Below, in pieces: positions 51,844 to 59,972 of a stretch of DNA of 64,000 bases. The position numbers were made by a program, and so were the translations under genes. The DNA comes from Bacteroidota bacterium. Its GTDB lineage: Bacteria > Bacteroidota > Bacteroidia > 2-12-FULL-35-15. The notes beneath the pieces are model-generated. The model was not told the origin of the DNA. It did not search any database and saw nothing but the letters and a program-made list of their open reading frames with translations. The DNA lies in NCBI GenBank assembly GCA_025963725.1, contig JAOQAE010000002.1, positions 695,221 through 759,220 on the forward strand. The letters are read 5' to 3'. Position 1 is the first letter of the stretch, and every line of letters begins with the position of its first letter.

Positions 51844-54800
51844 TTATTGTTGAGCAACCTCAGTATCCCTTGAAAATTCCTGCTCCGTAATAGGCACATC
51901 GTCCTTGAAGTAATACACCGGGCCGAAGCTGGTTTCCTTCTTCACATACATGTGGCCTTCCTGTCCTTTTACCACGATCCTGCGCGTTACTTTTGCGTTG
52001 TTCTCGCGTGCAAGCTCTTCCGTGATGCCTTCCGGGTATTTCTTGGCTAGCTCGCTCTTGAACTCATCTTTATTGTTCACGGCGGCAACGGTTGTGGTTG
52101 CGCCGTTCTTATTTTTCGCCAGCTTGTCGATCTCAGCGATCTTATCCTTCGGATATTTCTCAGTGGCCCTGATCAGCAATGCATCCTGGTAGGTGCTTCT
52201 TGCAAGCTTGTAATCCTTGGTGCCAAACAGCTTATCAGCTTTGGCGATCAGGTCGGTGTACTGCTTGTCTTTTTCCTTTGCGCGCGATTGTGCATCGATC
52301 AATTTATTGATCTCCGAGATCTTGTTCGCCGGGTAAGGCTCATTTGCCTTGATGGCCTGCGCTTCCTTGTATGCAGCGATCGCCTCATTGTATTTCTGGG
52401 CGGCAAGCAGGTCGTCGGCCTTTTTAGCGGCAGCATCGTATTTTTCCTGCACAGCCCTGTTCTTTGCAAGGTCGGAGATGAATGCGTTCACCTTTGCCAG
52501 CTGGTCTTTCGGATACTGCTCCGAAGGCTTTAAGCCGGACGCTTCCGCATAAGAAGTTTTTGCGGAAGGATAATCCTTTGCGGTAAATGCTTCATCAGCC
52601 TTCGCGATCGCGGCTTTGTATTTCTCTTCCGTTTCTTTTGCACCCGCATCTTTCGCGATCAGCGCATCGATCGCGGCAAGCTTATCCTTCGGATATTTTT
52701 CGGCAGGCTTGAAGCCCAGCGCTTCGTTGTAGCCCGCTTTGGCGCCATCGTAATCCTTCGCTGCAAGCGCAGCGTCGGCTTTGGTGATGGCGGCATTGTA
52801 TTTTTCCGCGAGGGCTTTGCCGGCGGCATCCTTGTTTGCCAGCTCGTCCATGATCCGGTCGATCTCGGCGATCTTATCCTTCGGGTACTGCTCTGCCGAC
52901 TTCACTCCCAACGCCTCGTTGTATGCGCCTTTTGCAGCGTCATAGGTCTTCGCGGCAAATGCCTTGTCGCCTTTCGCTATTGCAGCTTTGTATTTTGCCT
53001 CGAGCGCCGCCTTCTCCTTTTCGGAAGATGCATCCGCAATTAATTTTTCGATCTCGGAAAGCTTGTCCTTCGGATACTGTTCCGCAGGTTTCACTCCCAA
53101 TGCTTCGTTGTACGCGCCTTTTGCAGCATCATAGGTCTTCGCGGCAAATGCCTTGTCGCCTTTCACAACGGCTGCGGCATACTTTGCTTCGAGCGCTTTT
53201 TGAGCTGCATCCTTGTCTTTGGCAGCCGCGATCGCAGCAAGCTCCTTCTCCACTTCCGCCAGCTTATCCTTCGGATACTGCTCTGCCGGCTTCAATGCAA
53301 GCGCTGCGGTATATTGTGTTTTTGCGGCAGAAAAATCTTTTGTGCCTAAAGCACCATCGCCTTTCGCAATTGCTTCGGCATATTTTTTCTCCAGCTCCTT
53401 CGCGCCCATTTCTTTTGCAAGGATCGCATTGATCTCGGCGATCTTGTCCTTCGGGTATTTTTCGGAAGGCTTCAAACCGGCAGCTTCGTTATACGATGCT
53501 TTCGCGCCGTCATATTCCTTCTGCCCGAGCGCAGCATCCGCTTTTGCAATAGCGGCAGCATACTTTTCAGCAGTTTCTTTTTCTTTCGCTAAGCGATCCT
53601 GCTCTGCCTTATCCTTCGCGGCAAGGTCGGCCAGCGCTTTGTCGATCTCCGCCAGCTTTGTCTTCGGATATGCCTCCGCAGGCTTAAAGCCCAGCGCTTC
53701 GTTGTAGCCCGATTTTGCTTCCTCGTAGCTTTTTGCCTTTAATGCGGCATCGCCTTTCGCCACAGCGGACTTGTATTTATCATCCAGCTCCTTTGCACCC
53801 ATTTCCTTCGCGATCAGCGCATCGATCTCTGCGATCTTGTCTTTCGGATACTGCTCTGTTTCTTTCAGCGCAAGGGCATCGTTGTATGCGGTTTTGGCAG
53901 CGGGATATGTTTTTGCCTTCAATGCGGCATCGCCTTTGGCAATTGCAGCTTTGTATTTGGCATCCAGCTCTGCAAGCTTTGCCTGGCGGTCTTTTTCAGC
54001 GCCGGCATCGGCCAGCGCCTTGTCAACTTCCGCCAGTTTATCTTTCGGGTATTGCTCGCCGGGCTTCAGGGCAAGCGCATCGGAATAGCCTGTTTTTGCG
54101 GCGGTGTAATCTTTTTTGCCAAGCGCGGCATCGCCTTTTGCAAGGGCAGCGGCATATTTTTCCTCGAGCGCTTTGGCTCCCATTTCTTTGGCAACGATCG
54201 CATCGATCTCCTTGATCCGGTCTTTCGGATATTGCTCAGTGGCTTTCAGGGCAAGCGCTTCGGTGTATGCGGTTTTGGAAGCGGTATAATCCTTAGAGCC
54301 GAATGCGCCGTCAGCTTTGGCAATAGCCGCTTTGTATTTTTCCTCCAGCTCTTTTGCTTTCGCCAGCTTGTCCTTTTCCGCGGCATCCTTTGCAGCGATG
54401 TCCGCAAGGGTCTTGTCGATCTCCGCCAGCTTTGTTTTCGGGTAGGCTTCGGCAGGCTTCACGCCCAATGCCTCATTGTAGCCGGCCTTTGCCTCATTAT
54501 ACGTTTTTGCCGCAAGCGCTTTATCTGCCCTGGCAACAGCGGCATTGTACTTATCGTTCAACTCCTTGGCCGCAGCATCTTTCGCCAGCAGGCCATCGAT
54601 CTCGGCAAGCTTGTCCTTCGGGTACTGCTCCGACGATTTCACAGTCAACGCTTCGTTGTAGCCCGCTTTTGCGGCATCATACGTTTTCGCCTTCATAGCG
54701 GCATCCGCTTTTGCAATTGCAGCTTTGTACTTTGTCTCCTGCTCTGCGGTTTTGGAAGCATCCGCCATCGCTTTGTCGATCTCTGCTAATTTATCCTTCG

Positions 54801-56487
54801 GGTATTGCTCGGCCGATTTCAGCGTATTTGCTTCGGTGTAGCCGGCCTTGGCAACGGCATAATCCTTCTTCGCCAGCGCAGCATCTCCTTTGGCAATGGC
54901 TGCCTGGTATTTTGCATCCAGCTCTTTTTCCTTTGCCAGCCTGTCTTTTTCAGCTTTGTCCTTCGCGGCAAGCTCTCCAAGGATCTTCTCGATCTCAGCG
55001 ATCTTATCCTTCGGGTACTGCTCCGCCGATTTTAATCCCGATGCTTCGCTGTAACCGGCTTTGGCTGCAGGATAATCTTTTGCAGCTAATGCCTTGTCGC
55101 CTTTTGCAATAGCGGCGGTATATTTTTCGTTCAGCTCTTTTTCCGCTTTTTCCTTTGCGGCCATGTCGCCCATCAGCTTATCGATCTCCGCAAGCTTGGT
55201 TTTCGGATAGGCTTCCGCCGGCTTTAACCCGGAAGCTTCTGTATAGCCTGCCTTTGCTGTGGGATAATCTTTTGCTGCGAGCGCCTTATCGCCTTTTGCG
55301 ATGGCTGCATCGTATTTCGCGGCAAGCTCCTTTTCTGATTTTTCTTTATTCGCAAGCTCCGCGAGGGCTTTGTCGATCTCCGCGATCTTGTCCTTCGGAT
55401 ATTTTTCAGCGGCCTTTAAGCCAAGCGCTTCGGTATACCCTGCTTTTGCGGCATCGTAGGCCTTTGCCGCAAGCGCCTTGTCCGCTTTCGCGATGGCTGC
55501 TTCATACTTTGCATTCAGCTCTTTTTCACCGGCAAGCTTTGCCAGCGCGGCATCTATCTCTCCAAGCCTTGTCTTCGGGTAGGCTTCTGCCGGCTTCAGC
55601 TTCAAGGCATCGTTATAGCTTGTTTTTGCATTCGTATAATCTTTGGAAGTGAATGCTGCATCCGCTTTTGCGATAGCGGCTTTGTAATCATTCTCCAGCT
55701 GAGCATTCTTCTGCGCATCCGCCAGCAGCTTCTCGATCTCCACGATCTTTCCTTTCGGATAAGCTTCTCCAACCTTGATGCTCAGCGCCTCTTCGTATGC
55801 GGCCCTCGCCGTTGTGTAATCTTTTTTTCCGAATGCCGCATCGCCTTTTGCAATGGCTGCATCATATTTGCCCGCTGCCGCGCTTTCCAGCTCCTGCTTT
55901 TGCTTGACCTCTTCCTCCGCCTTCTGGTTCGCCTCTTTCTCAATCTGGTTCAGCTTTGCAAGCGCATCCAGCATCGACTGTGAGTAGGCTTTGTCGAAAT
56001 CGATCTCCTTGATCTTGTCATCGTAATAGAATTTCGCCATTGGCTGGCTGAGGATGCTGTTGATCTGCGATACAACGCCGGGATCTTTCGGCATTTCAAA
56101 AATGCTCACCTCTATGTCCTGCCCGCCAAACTCTTCCTTGGCGCGCTCATCAGGGATGCCTTTTGTATTGAAATAGAACTTTTTAGTGATGTGTCCCGGC
56201 TTGGAAATGGTGAGCGTGTACTCGGCATTGAGGTCCATCTTAACATTGAAGCGGCCGTTGGAAGTGGTGACCACCTGCTGCACCTGCGTGGAGCCGCGGT
56301 AGAGGCTTACAACAGCGCCTTCCACTTTTTTCTTGTTTTTTTTCACCGTCCCGTTCACATCGTAGATGTTCTGCGCGATTGCAGTGCCCGCAGACAGGGC
56401 AATGAACAGCATTGCCATCAGCAAGCCCGACAGAAATTTCGCAGGCCTGTTACAGCCCGGATCCTTGCTCCAAAAAATCATACGCAT
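51844..56487 (-). CDS. Giant exported protein with 20 TPR-like repeats
   Basis: 1547 residues. Order: signal peptide (FLSGLLMAMLFIALSAGTAIAQ region), carboxypeptidase-regulatory-like beta domain (about 40-135; VNGTVKKNKKKVEGAVVSLY), a helical linker, then 20 helical repeats of about 60-70 residues (about 205-1470), each built as YKAAIAKGDAAL...DY..AK.GYNEAL.LKP.E.YPKDKIAEID. Linkers between repeats are Ala/Lys/Glu-rich and vary in length. The C-terminus is a conserved non-repeat tail (EEGHMYVKKE-like, GHMYVKKETSFGPVYYF). A two-helix unit with the YPK turn is TPR-like. Scaffold or periplasm-spanning rod is the inference. First gene of the minus-strand operon. Confidence 0.85.
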   Translation of the reverse strand: MRMIFWSKDPGCNRPAKFLSGLLMAMLFIALSAGTAIAQNIYDVNGTVKKNKKKVEGAVVSLYRGSTQVQQVVTTSNGRFNVKMDLNAEYTLTISKPGHITKKFYFNTKGIPDERAKEEFGGQDIEVSIFEMPKDPGVVSQINSILSQPMAKFYYDDKIKEIDFDKAYSQSMLDALAKLNQIEKEANQKAEEEVKQKQELESAAAGKYDAAIAKGDAAFGKKDYTTARAAYEEALSIKVGEAYPKGKIVEIEKLLADAQKNAQLENDYKAAIAKADAAFTSKDYTNAKTSYNDALKLKPAEAYPKTRLGEIDAALAKLAGEKELNAKYEAAIAKADKALAAKAYDAAKAGYTEALGLKAAEKYPKDKIAEIDKALAELANKEKSEKELAAKYDAAIAKGDKALAAKDYPTAKAGYTEASGLKPAEAYPKTKLAEIDKLMGDMAAKEKAEKELNEKYTAAIAKGDKALAAKDYPAAKAGYSEASGLKSAEQYPKDKIAEIEKILGELAAKDKAEKDRLAKEKELDAKYQAAIAKGDAALAKKDYAVAKAGYTEANTLKSAEQYPKDKLAEIDKAMADASKTAEQETKYKAAIAKADAAMKAKTYDAAKAGYNEALTVKSSEQYPKDKLAEIDGLLAKDAAAKELNDKYNAAVARADKALAAKTYNEAKAGYNEALGVKPAEAYPKTKLAEIDKTLADIAAKDAAEKDKLAKAKELEEKYKAAIAKADGAFGSKDYTASKTAYTEALALKATEQYPKDRIKEIDAIVAKEMGAKALEEKYAAALAKGDAALGKKDYTAAKTGYSDALALKPGEQYPKDKLAEVDKALADAGAEKDRQAKLAELDAKYKAAIAKGDAALKAKTYPAAKTAYNDALALKETEQYPKDKIAEIDALIAKEMGAKELDDKYKSAVAKGDAALKAKSYEEAKSGYNEALGFKPAEAYPKTKLAEIDKALADLAAKDKAEQDRLAKEKETAEKYAAAIAKADAALGQKEYDGAKASYNEAAGLKPSEKYPKDKIAEINAILAKEMGAKELEKKYAEAIAKGDGALGTKDFSAAKTQYTAALALKPAEQYPKDKLAEVEKELAAIAAAKDKDAAQKALEAKYAAAVVKGDKAFAAKTYDAAKGAYNEALGVKPAEQYPKDKLSEIEKLIADASSEKEKAALEAKYKAAIAKGDKAFAAKTYDAAKGAYNEALGVKSAEQYPKDKIAEIDRIMDELANKDAAGKALAEKYNAAITKADAALAAKDYDGAKAGYNEALGFKPAEKYPKDKLAAIDALIAKDAGAKETEEKYKAAIAKADEAFTAKDYPSAKTSYAEASGLKPSEQYPKDQLAKVNAFISDLAKNRAVQEKYDAAAKKADDLLAAQKYNEAIAAYKEAQAIKANEPYPANKISEINKLIDAQSRAKEKDKQYTDLIAKADKLFGTKDYKLARSTYQDALLIRATEKYPKDKIAEIDKLAKNKNGATTTVAAVNNKDEFKSELAKKYPEGITEELARENNAKVTRRIVVKGQEGHMYVKKETSFGPVYYFKDDVPITEQEFSRDTEVAQQ

Positions 56488-56645
56488 TACTTGATTATCA
56501 GTTACTTATTAATAGTTTTATCCCGTATGTAGCAAATATCGTGAAAAAAAGCATATTCCGCGCTATTGTTGACAATTACTTTGGAGGCCTCCGGGCCTAT
56601 GGCAGCAGCCGGAAACGCTGCATTTGTTTTCTTCTTTATTTTCGA

Positions 56646-56653
56646 TACTTTTG
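56646..56653 (+). promoter_or_regulatory. -7 element (TACTTTTG) for the FAD oxidoreductase
   Basis: TACTTTTG 15 bp before ATG 56669; rules out the upstream in-frame start. Confidence 0.6.
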
Positions 56654-56668
56654 GAGCTTACAGAACAA

Positions 56669-57805
56669 ATGATGAACTTAAGTTTTTGGGAACAGGAAAC
56701 ATTCTTTAAGAATGTGGACGTAGCTGTGGTGGGAAGCGGGATCGTGGGGCTGAATGCGGCGCTTTCACTAAAAAAAAAGAACAGGAAGCTGCGCATCGTT
56801 GTGCTGGAAAGAGGAAGCCTGCCCAGCGGCGCCAGCTCCAAAAATGCAGGATTCGCCTGCTTCGGAAGCGCAAGCGAACTTTTAGATGACCTCGATAAAT
56901 ATTCTGACAATGAAGTAATTACCACTGTAGAAAAACGATGGAAGGGATTGGAGCGCTTACGCAAAAACCTCGGCGATAAAGCCATCGATTTTCACAACTG
57001 GGGCGGCTACGAAATTTTTGATACGGAAGATGCTTTCCGGAGATGTGAAGGGCAGCTGGCTCATCTCAACAGATCGCTTTCGGGCATCACAGGTAAAAAA
57101 ACAACCTACAAAAAAGCGGATGAAAAGATCAATGCATTCGGGTTTAAGAATGTAAGGCATATTATTGCCAACACCGCCGAAGGACAGCTGGATACGGGCA
57201 AAATGATCGGCGCGCTGATCGCGAAAGTGCGGGCGGAAGGCATTGAGATCCTCAATGGTTTCGGCGTACAGAAGCTGGAGGACGAAGGAAAACAAGTGCG
57301 CATTGTTTCCGACAGCGGCATTTACTTTTACAGTAGAAAGGCCATCGTGGCCACCAACGGCTTTGCGCAGCAGCTGCTTCCCGACTACGATGTTCAGCCT
57401 GCAAGGGCGCAGGTGCTGATCACCACTCCAATAAAAGGCCTGAAGCCGAAAGGCACATTTCATTACGACAGCGGCTATTATTATTTCAGGAACATCGGCG
57501 ACCGGATTCTCCTGGGCGGCGGGCGCAACCTCGATTTTAAAACAGAGGCCACCTCTCAATTCGGCCTTACACAGCTTGTGCAGAACAGGCTGGAAGGCCT
57601 GCTGCGGGATGTGATCCTGCCGAAGCAGCGTTATGAGATAGAGATGCGCTGGAGCGGGATCATGGGTGTTGGCCCCGCCAAAAAAAGCATTGTGAAAGCA
57701 GTCAGCAAAAATGTATTCTGCGCGGTACGCATGGGCGGAATGGGTGTTGCGATCGGGAGCCTTGTGGGGGAAGAAGTGGCGGGAATGGTTGGGGAGAGTT
57801 TGTAG
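56669..57805 (+). CDS. FAD-dependent oxidoreductase (DAO family)
   Basis: 378 residues from ATG 56669 (or 56672). Dinucleotide-binding VAVVGSGIVGLNAALSL, then the RGSLPSGASSKNAGFAC flavin loop; the C-terminal WSGIMGVGP and VRMGGMGVAIG complete the DAO fold. It oxidises an amine or amino acid (glycine oxidase/sarcosine oxidase type) with FAD in the cytosol. The substrate is unknown. It is the last clearly core-type gene before the second accessory patch. Confidence 0.9.
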   Translation: MMNLSFWEQETFFKNVDVAVVGSGIVGLNAALSLKKKNRKLRIVVLERGSLPSGASSKNAGFACFGSASELLDDLDKYSDNEVITTVEKRWKGLERLRKNLGDKAIDFHNWGGYEIFDTEDAFRRCEGQLAHLNRSLSGITGKKTTYKKADEKINAFGFKNVRHIIANTAEGQLDTGKMIGALIAKVRAEGIEILNGFGVQKLEDEGKQVRIVSDSGIYFYSRKAIVATNGFAQQLLPDYDVQPARAQVLITTPIKGLKPKGTFHYDSGYYYFRNIGDRILLGGGRNLDFKTEATSQFGLTQLVQNRLEGLLRDVILPKQRYEIEMRWSGIMGVGPAKKSIVKAVSKNVFCAVRMGGMGVAIGSLVGEEVAGMVGESL

Positions 57806-57820
57806 TTTCAATCAGTGGTT

Positions 57821-57851
57821 ACACACCCCTTACCCCTCTCAAGAGGGCAAT
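57821..57851 (+). repeat. CCCCTCTCAAGAGGG element
   Basis: ACACACCCCTTACCCCTCTC and AAGAGGGCAAT; inverted relative of 59164-59196. Confidence 0.55.
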
Positions 57852-57889
57852 CACTACTAATCCTGACCCAAATATAAGGTTAAAATCAG

Positions 57890-57897
57890 TACATTTG
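57890..57897 (+). promoter_or_regulatory. -7 element (TACATTTG) of the small-peptide transcript
   Basis: TACATTTG places the transcript start at about 57901, right at the 5' hairpin. A second match, TAACTTTG at 57952-57959, lies four bases before the peptide ATG. Confidence 0.55.
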
Positions 57898-57901
57898 TAA
57901 A

Positions 57902-57936
57902 ATGGTTAGGGAGCTCTGAGTGCTGACCCTAACCAT
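57902..57936 (+). promoter_or_regulatory. 5' leader hairpin
   Basis: ATGGTTAGGG pairs perfectly with CCCTAACCAT across a 15-base loop. It would sit at the very 5' end of the message and could protect it or control translation. Confidence 0.6.
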
Positions 57937-57963
57937 CTAAGTTTAACCTAATAACTTTGAGAA

Positions 57964-58044
57964 ATGACTGTACTGTCAATAATCATGTCATTAGTTTGTC
58001 TTGTTGAGGCTTTGACTAAACTGGTGAACGCTATCAAGAAGTAA
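57964..58044 (+). CDS. 26-residue hydrophobic peptide
   Basis: ATG 57964 to TAA 58042-58044 encodes 26 residues: a hydrophobic core (SIIMSLVCLVEALTKLVN) with a basic end (AIKK). Size, single helix and basic tail resemble type I toxins and other small membrane peptides. The frame is bracketed by a promoter and 5' hairpin upstream and a terminator 20 bp downstream, so it is a self-contained unit of about 195 nt. No antisense RNA promoter is obvious, and the transcript could instead be non-coding. Confidence 0.5.
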   Translation: MTVLSIIMSLVCLVEALTKLVNAIKK

Positions 58045-58063
58045 ATCTTCAACAAGAACCAAG

Positions 58064-58095
58064 ACCCCTACTGACAACAGTGAGGGGTTTTGTAT
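58064..58095 (+). terminator. Rho-independent terminator of the peptide transcript
   Basis: ACCCCT-ACTG / CAGT-G-AGGGGT (one bulge), ACAA loop, followed by TTTTGTATTTT. Confidence 0.8.
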
Positions 58096-58164
58096 TTTAA
58101 TCTCTTTATTCCTCATTGGCAAGCAACACAATTAAACTGGTTTTTAAATCAGTTTTAAAAGCAT

Positions 58165-58172
58165 TATATTTG
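58165..58172 (+). promoter_or_regulatory. -7 element (TATATTTG) of the structured RNA
   Basis: TATATTTG about 8 bp before the 5' arm of the closing stem of the RNA at 58178-58353. Confidence 0.6.
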
Positions 58173-58177
58173 CAATG

Positions 58178-58353
58178 ACATTATAGCGTTAGCTATTCTC
58201 TGTGTGGTCAGAAACTTGGAACTTTCATAAACACACGTCAGAGATAGATTATAGACTAATGCTCACGATTAGCGTGGGTATGTAGGCTTTTCTATTCTGA
58301 CGTGGGTATCCAAGTACCTTGACCAATGGAACTGCTGAAACCCACGCTATTAA
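58178..58353 (+). ncRNA. Rod-shaped structured RNA, 6S-like candidate
   Basis: Non-coding stretch of about 176 nt with nested long-range pairing. The closing stem TTATAGCGT (58181-58189) pairs with ACGCTATTAA (58344-58353). Then comes a large internal bubble, TGGTCA (58205-58210) with TGACCA (58320-58325), CTTGGA (58215-58220) with TCCAAG (58309-58314), and CACGTCAGA-G-ATAGA (58234-58248) with TCTAT-TCTGACGTG (58291-58304). A small apical hairpin CTAAT/ATTAG completes it. Length, rod shape, central bubble and own promoter fit a 6S RNA. A competing 9-bp pairing, AGCGTGGGT (58271-58279) with ACCCACGCT (58340-58348), would open the closing stem. The 6S label is inference; the pairing is seen. 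Confidence 0.6.
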
Positions 58354-58398
58354 TTTAATATACATCTCTGTGGGTTTGGAGATATAAACTCTAAGCCC

Positions 58399-58779
58399 AT
58401 GAGATATATTGTATTATTCTTGCTTCTTCCCCTATTTTCCAAAGCACAATTAGGTAATAGCTATAACTATGTCTTAAAAGACTTAGAATCAACTAATAGC
58501 CATCATGAAACAATTAAAAATGATAGCAACTATTGTATTATGTCTATACAGCCTTTAAACAGTAGTTTAGGAGCTGTATATTACTACTTTGATTATAGTG
58601 ACAACATTTGTTATCTCGTTGTATTTGCCTATCCTATATCATCTATAAATACCCTTATTCAGCTAATGAATGAGAAATATGTAAAAGAAGGTAATTTGCT
58701 TTGGAAGGACTATTCTCAGGATGTTTACTATGAGATTGATAAAGATGATAAATTAGTATTCTTAAGAAAGTATCAATAA
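58399..58779 (+). CDS. Small secreted protein of unknown function
   Basis: 126 residues. Signal peptide RYIVLFLLLPLFSKAQ. The mature part is Tyr/Asn/Ser-rich with a central YYYFDYSDNICYLVVFAYP and ends KDDKLVFLRKYQ. AT-rich codon use unlike the core genes. Two or three cysteines (about 46 and 71) could pair. No family recognised. It starts 45 bases after the structured RNA and has no clear own promoter. Confidence 0.7.
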   Translation: MRYIVLFLLLPLFSKAQLGNSYNYVLKDLESTNSHHETIKNDSNYCIMSIQPLNSSLGAVYYYFDYSDNICYLVVFAYPISSINTLIQLMNEKYVKEGNLLWKDYSQDVYYEIDKDDKLVFLRKYQ

Positions 58780-58797
58780 AACTCTATCCAATTTCAC

Positions 58798-58805
58798 TAC
58801 CTTTG
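58798..58805 (+). promoter_or_regulatory. -7 element (TACCTTTG) of the tRNA-like gene
   Basis: TACCTTTG 13 bp before the tRNA-like sequence; implies it is transcribed. Confidence 0.5.
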
Positions 58806-58817
58806 TATTATTAAAAT

Positions 58818-58891
58818 CTTGGGGTAGCTTAATTGGATAGAGCGGCCTTTTTGCGAAAGGTCAGGTGTGGGTTCAAATCCCACTCTCATTT
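58818..58891 (+). tRNA. tRNA-like cloverleaf, anticodon position TGC (Ala), degenerate acceptor stem
   Basis: 74 nt with standard spacing: TA at 8-9, D-stem GCTT/GAGC with GG in the loop, anticodon stem GCCTT/AAGGT and loop TTTGCGA (TGC at 58852-58854), a 5-base variable loop and a perfect T-arm GTGGG-TTCAAAT-CCCAC. The acceptor strands CTTGGGG and TCTCATT pair in only five of seven positions with two wobbles, and the top two pairs are mismatched. There is no G3-U70 pair, the alanine identity element. It is therefore a pseudo-tRNA or an altered tRNA. The IS remnant begins three bases after it. Confidence 0.55.
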
Positions 58892-58893
58892 TT

Positions 58894-59112
58894 TTAAAAT
58901 AATGTCAAGGATTTGTCCTTAATCAAATCTTTGTACTTTAGCCTACATTCACACTGCTTCAGCAGCTTATCAAATCTCTCTTGATTTGAGAGATTGCGTG
59001 TATTATATCTAAATTGAACTTCTGTGCAATATGCTTGAAGGTGTTTAGGGCTTAATTGGTGATAAGTGCCCTCAAGAGGGGATTTGATCCTGCAATCATT
59101 TAAAAAGATCAT
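58894..59112 (-). pseudogene. IS1595-family (ISXO2-like) transposase, C-terminal remnant
   Basis: About 72 residues, only the end of the DDE transposase. GTYHQLSPKHLQAYCTEVQF and RYNTRNLSNQERFDKLL match the conserved tail of ISXO2-like transposases (usual form GTYHxVSPKHLxxYxxEFxFRYN). The N-terminal zinc ribbon and catalytic residues are absent, and upstream sequence is unrelated. It is a decayed insertion-sequence fragment. Confidence 0.82.
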
Positions 59113-59163
59113 TTTTCATTACTGTTTCTGCATTAACTACTCATACCTTTATTTCAGCACTAT

Positions 59164-59196
59164 CCATTCCCCTCTTGAGAGGGGCCAGGGGTGTGT
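59164..59196 (+). repeat. CCCCTCTTGAGAGGGG element
   Basis: CATTCCCCTCTTGAGAGGGG then CCAGGGGTGTG. Related copies are at 36051 and 57821. Confidence 0.65.
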
Positions 59197-59219
59197 TCGT
59201 ACGAGATGATGTAAGAAGA

Positions 59220-59918
59220 TTATAAGAGTTCACAAAACCAGAACCCTTTCGTTTCTCCTGCGTCACCATCAGCAGTTTTCAGCTCCAGCGGACGGTACAC
59301 TTTCTCTCCAATGGTAAAATCCACAGGCGCTTTAAACACCGGCCCTGCAAAGCAAAAAGTATGGTACTCGCCATTCTCGCCGCAGGGATCTACATTGGCA
59401 GGAAGCGCTTTTATAAACTCCTGGCTCAGCTCCGCTCCTGCACTTTCTTCTCCTAAATATGCATCGTTCACACAGCAGATGACGGTACGAAAGCCCAGCG
59501 AAAAGAACTCGCCGATCAGTTGGGCCGTGTCCTCTTTCCACAAAGGGAATTCCGCAGTAATCCCCACTTTACTTAAGTTCTGCTCACGGTAAGCGCGCAG
59601 GTCTTCCAGGAAAATATCCCCGAAGATGACCTTTGAAACACCCTTCTCCTTGTATTCACTCAGCAGGGCTTCCATATTTTTTTCATACTCGGCGTTGCTT
59701 CCTTCAGCCACAAACATTTTTATGAGCGGCAGCCCGATGGATTGCGCCTGCCTGTCGAGCAGCTCTTCCCTTACGCCATGCATGGAGATGCGCCTGAAGG
59801 TTTGGTTCAGCGTGGTAAGCAGCGCAACGATCTCGAGCTCCGGATCCTGCAGCGCCCTGTAGAGCGCGAGCGAGGAGTCCTTCCCGCCGCTCCAGCAAAA
59901 AATGGCTTTGGCTTTCAT
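59220..59918 (-). CDS. Dph6-like ATP-pyrophosphatase (adenine nucleotide alpha hydrolase family)
   Basis: 232 residues from ATG 59916-59918; the upstream open extension overlaps the divergent gene and is rejected. PP-loop FCWSGGKDSSLALYRAL (residues 7-23), RISMHGVREELL and the VIFGDIFLEDLRAYREQ segment match the MJ0570/diphthine-ammonia-ligase family. In eukaryotes and archaea this family amidates diphthine on EF2, which bacteria lack, so the bacterial member must have another amide- or thiol-forming role. It is divergent from the pseudouridine synthase with 54 bp between. Confidence 0.88.
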   Translation of the reverse strand: MKAKAIFCWSGGKDSSLALYRALQDPELEIVALLTTLNQTFRRISMHGVREELLDRQAQSIGLPLIKMFVAEGSNAEYEKNMEALLSEYKEKGVSKVIFGDIFLEDLRAYREQNLSKVGITAEFPLWKEDTAQLIGEFFSLGFRTVICCVNDAYLGEESAGAELSQEFIKALPANVDPCGENGEYHTFCFAGPVFKAPVDFTIGEKVYRPLELKTADGDAGETKGFWFCELL

Positions 59919-59972
59919 TGCGTGCAAATTAATAATAAATCCGGCAGAGCGAAAACAAATTATCTTTACGGA

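Noticed and set aside
52923-55652. Several plus-strand frames of 130-250 codons
   Set aside because: They mirror the repetitive giant gene on the opposite strand and repeat with its period.
51844-56487. Repetitive DNA that might suggest a CRISPR or satellite array
   Set aside because: The repetition follows the codons of 20 protein repeats in one open frame; there are no identical direct repeats with unique spacers.
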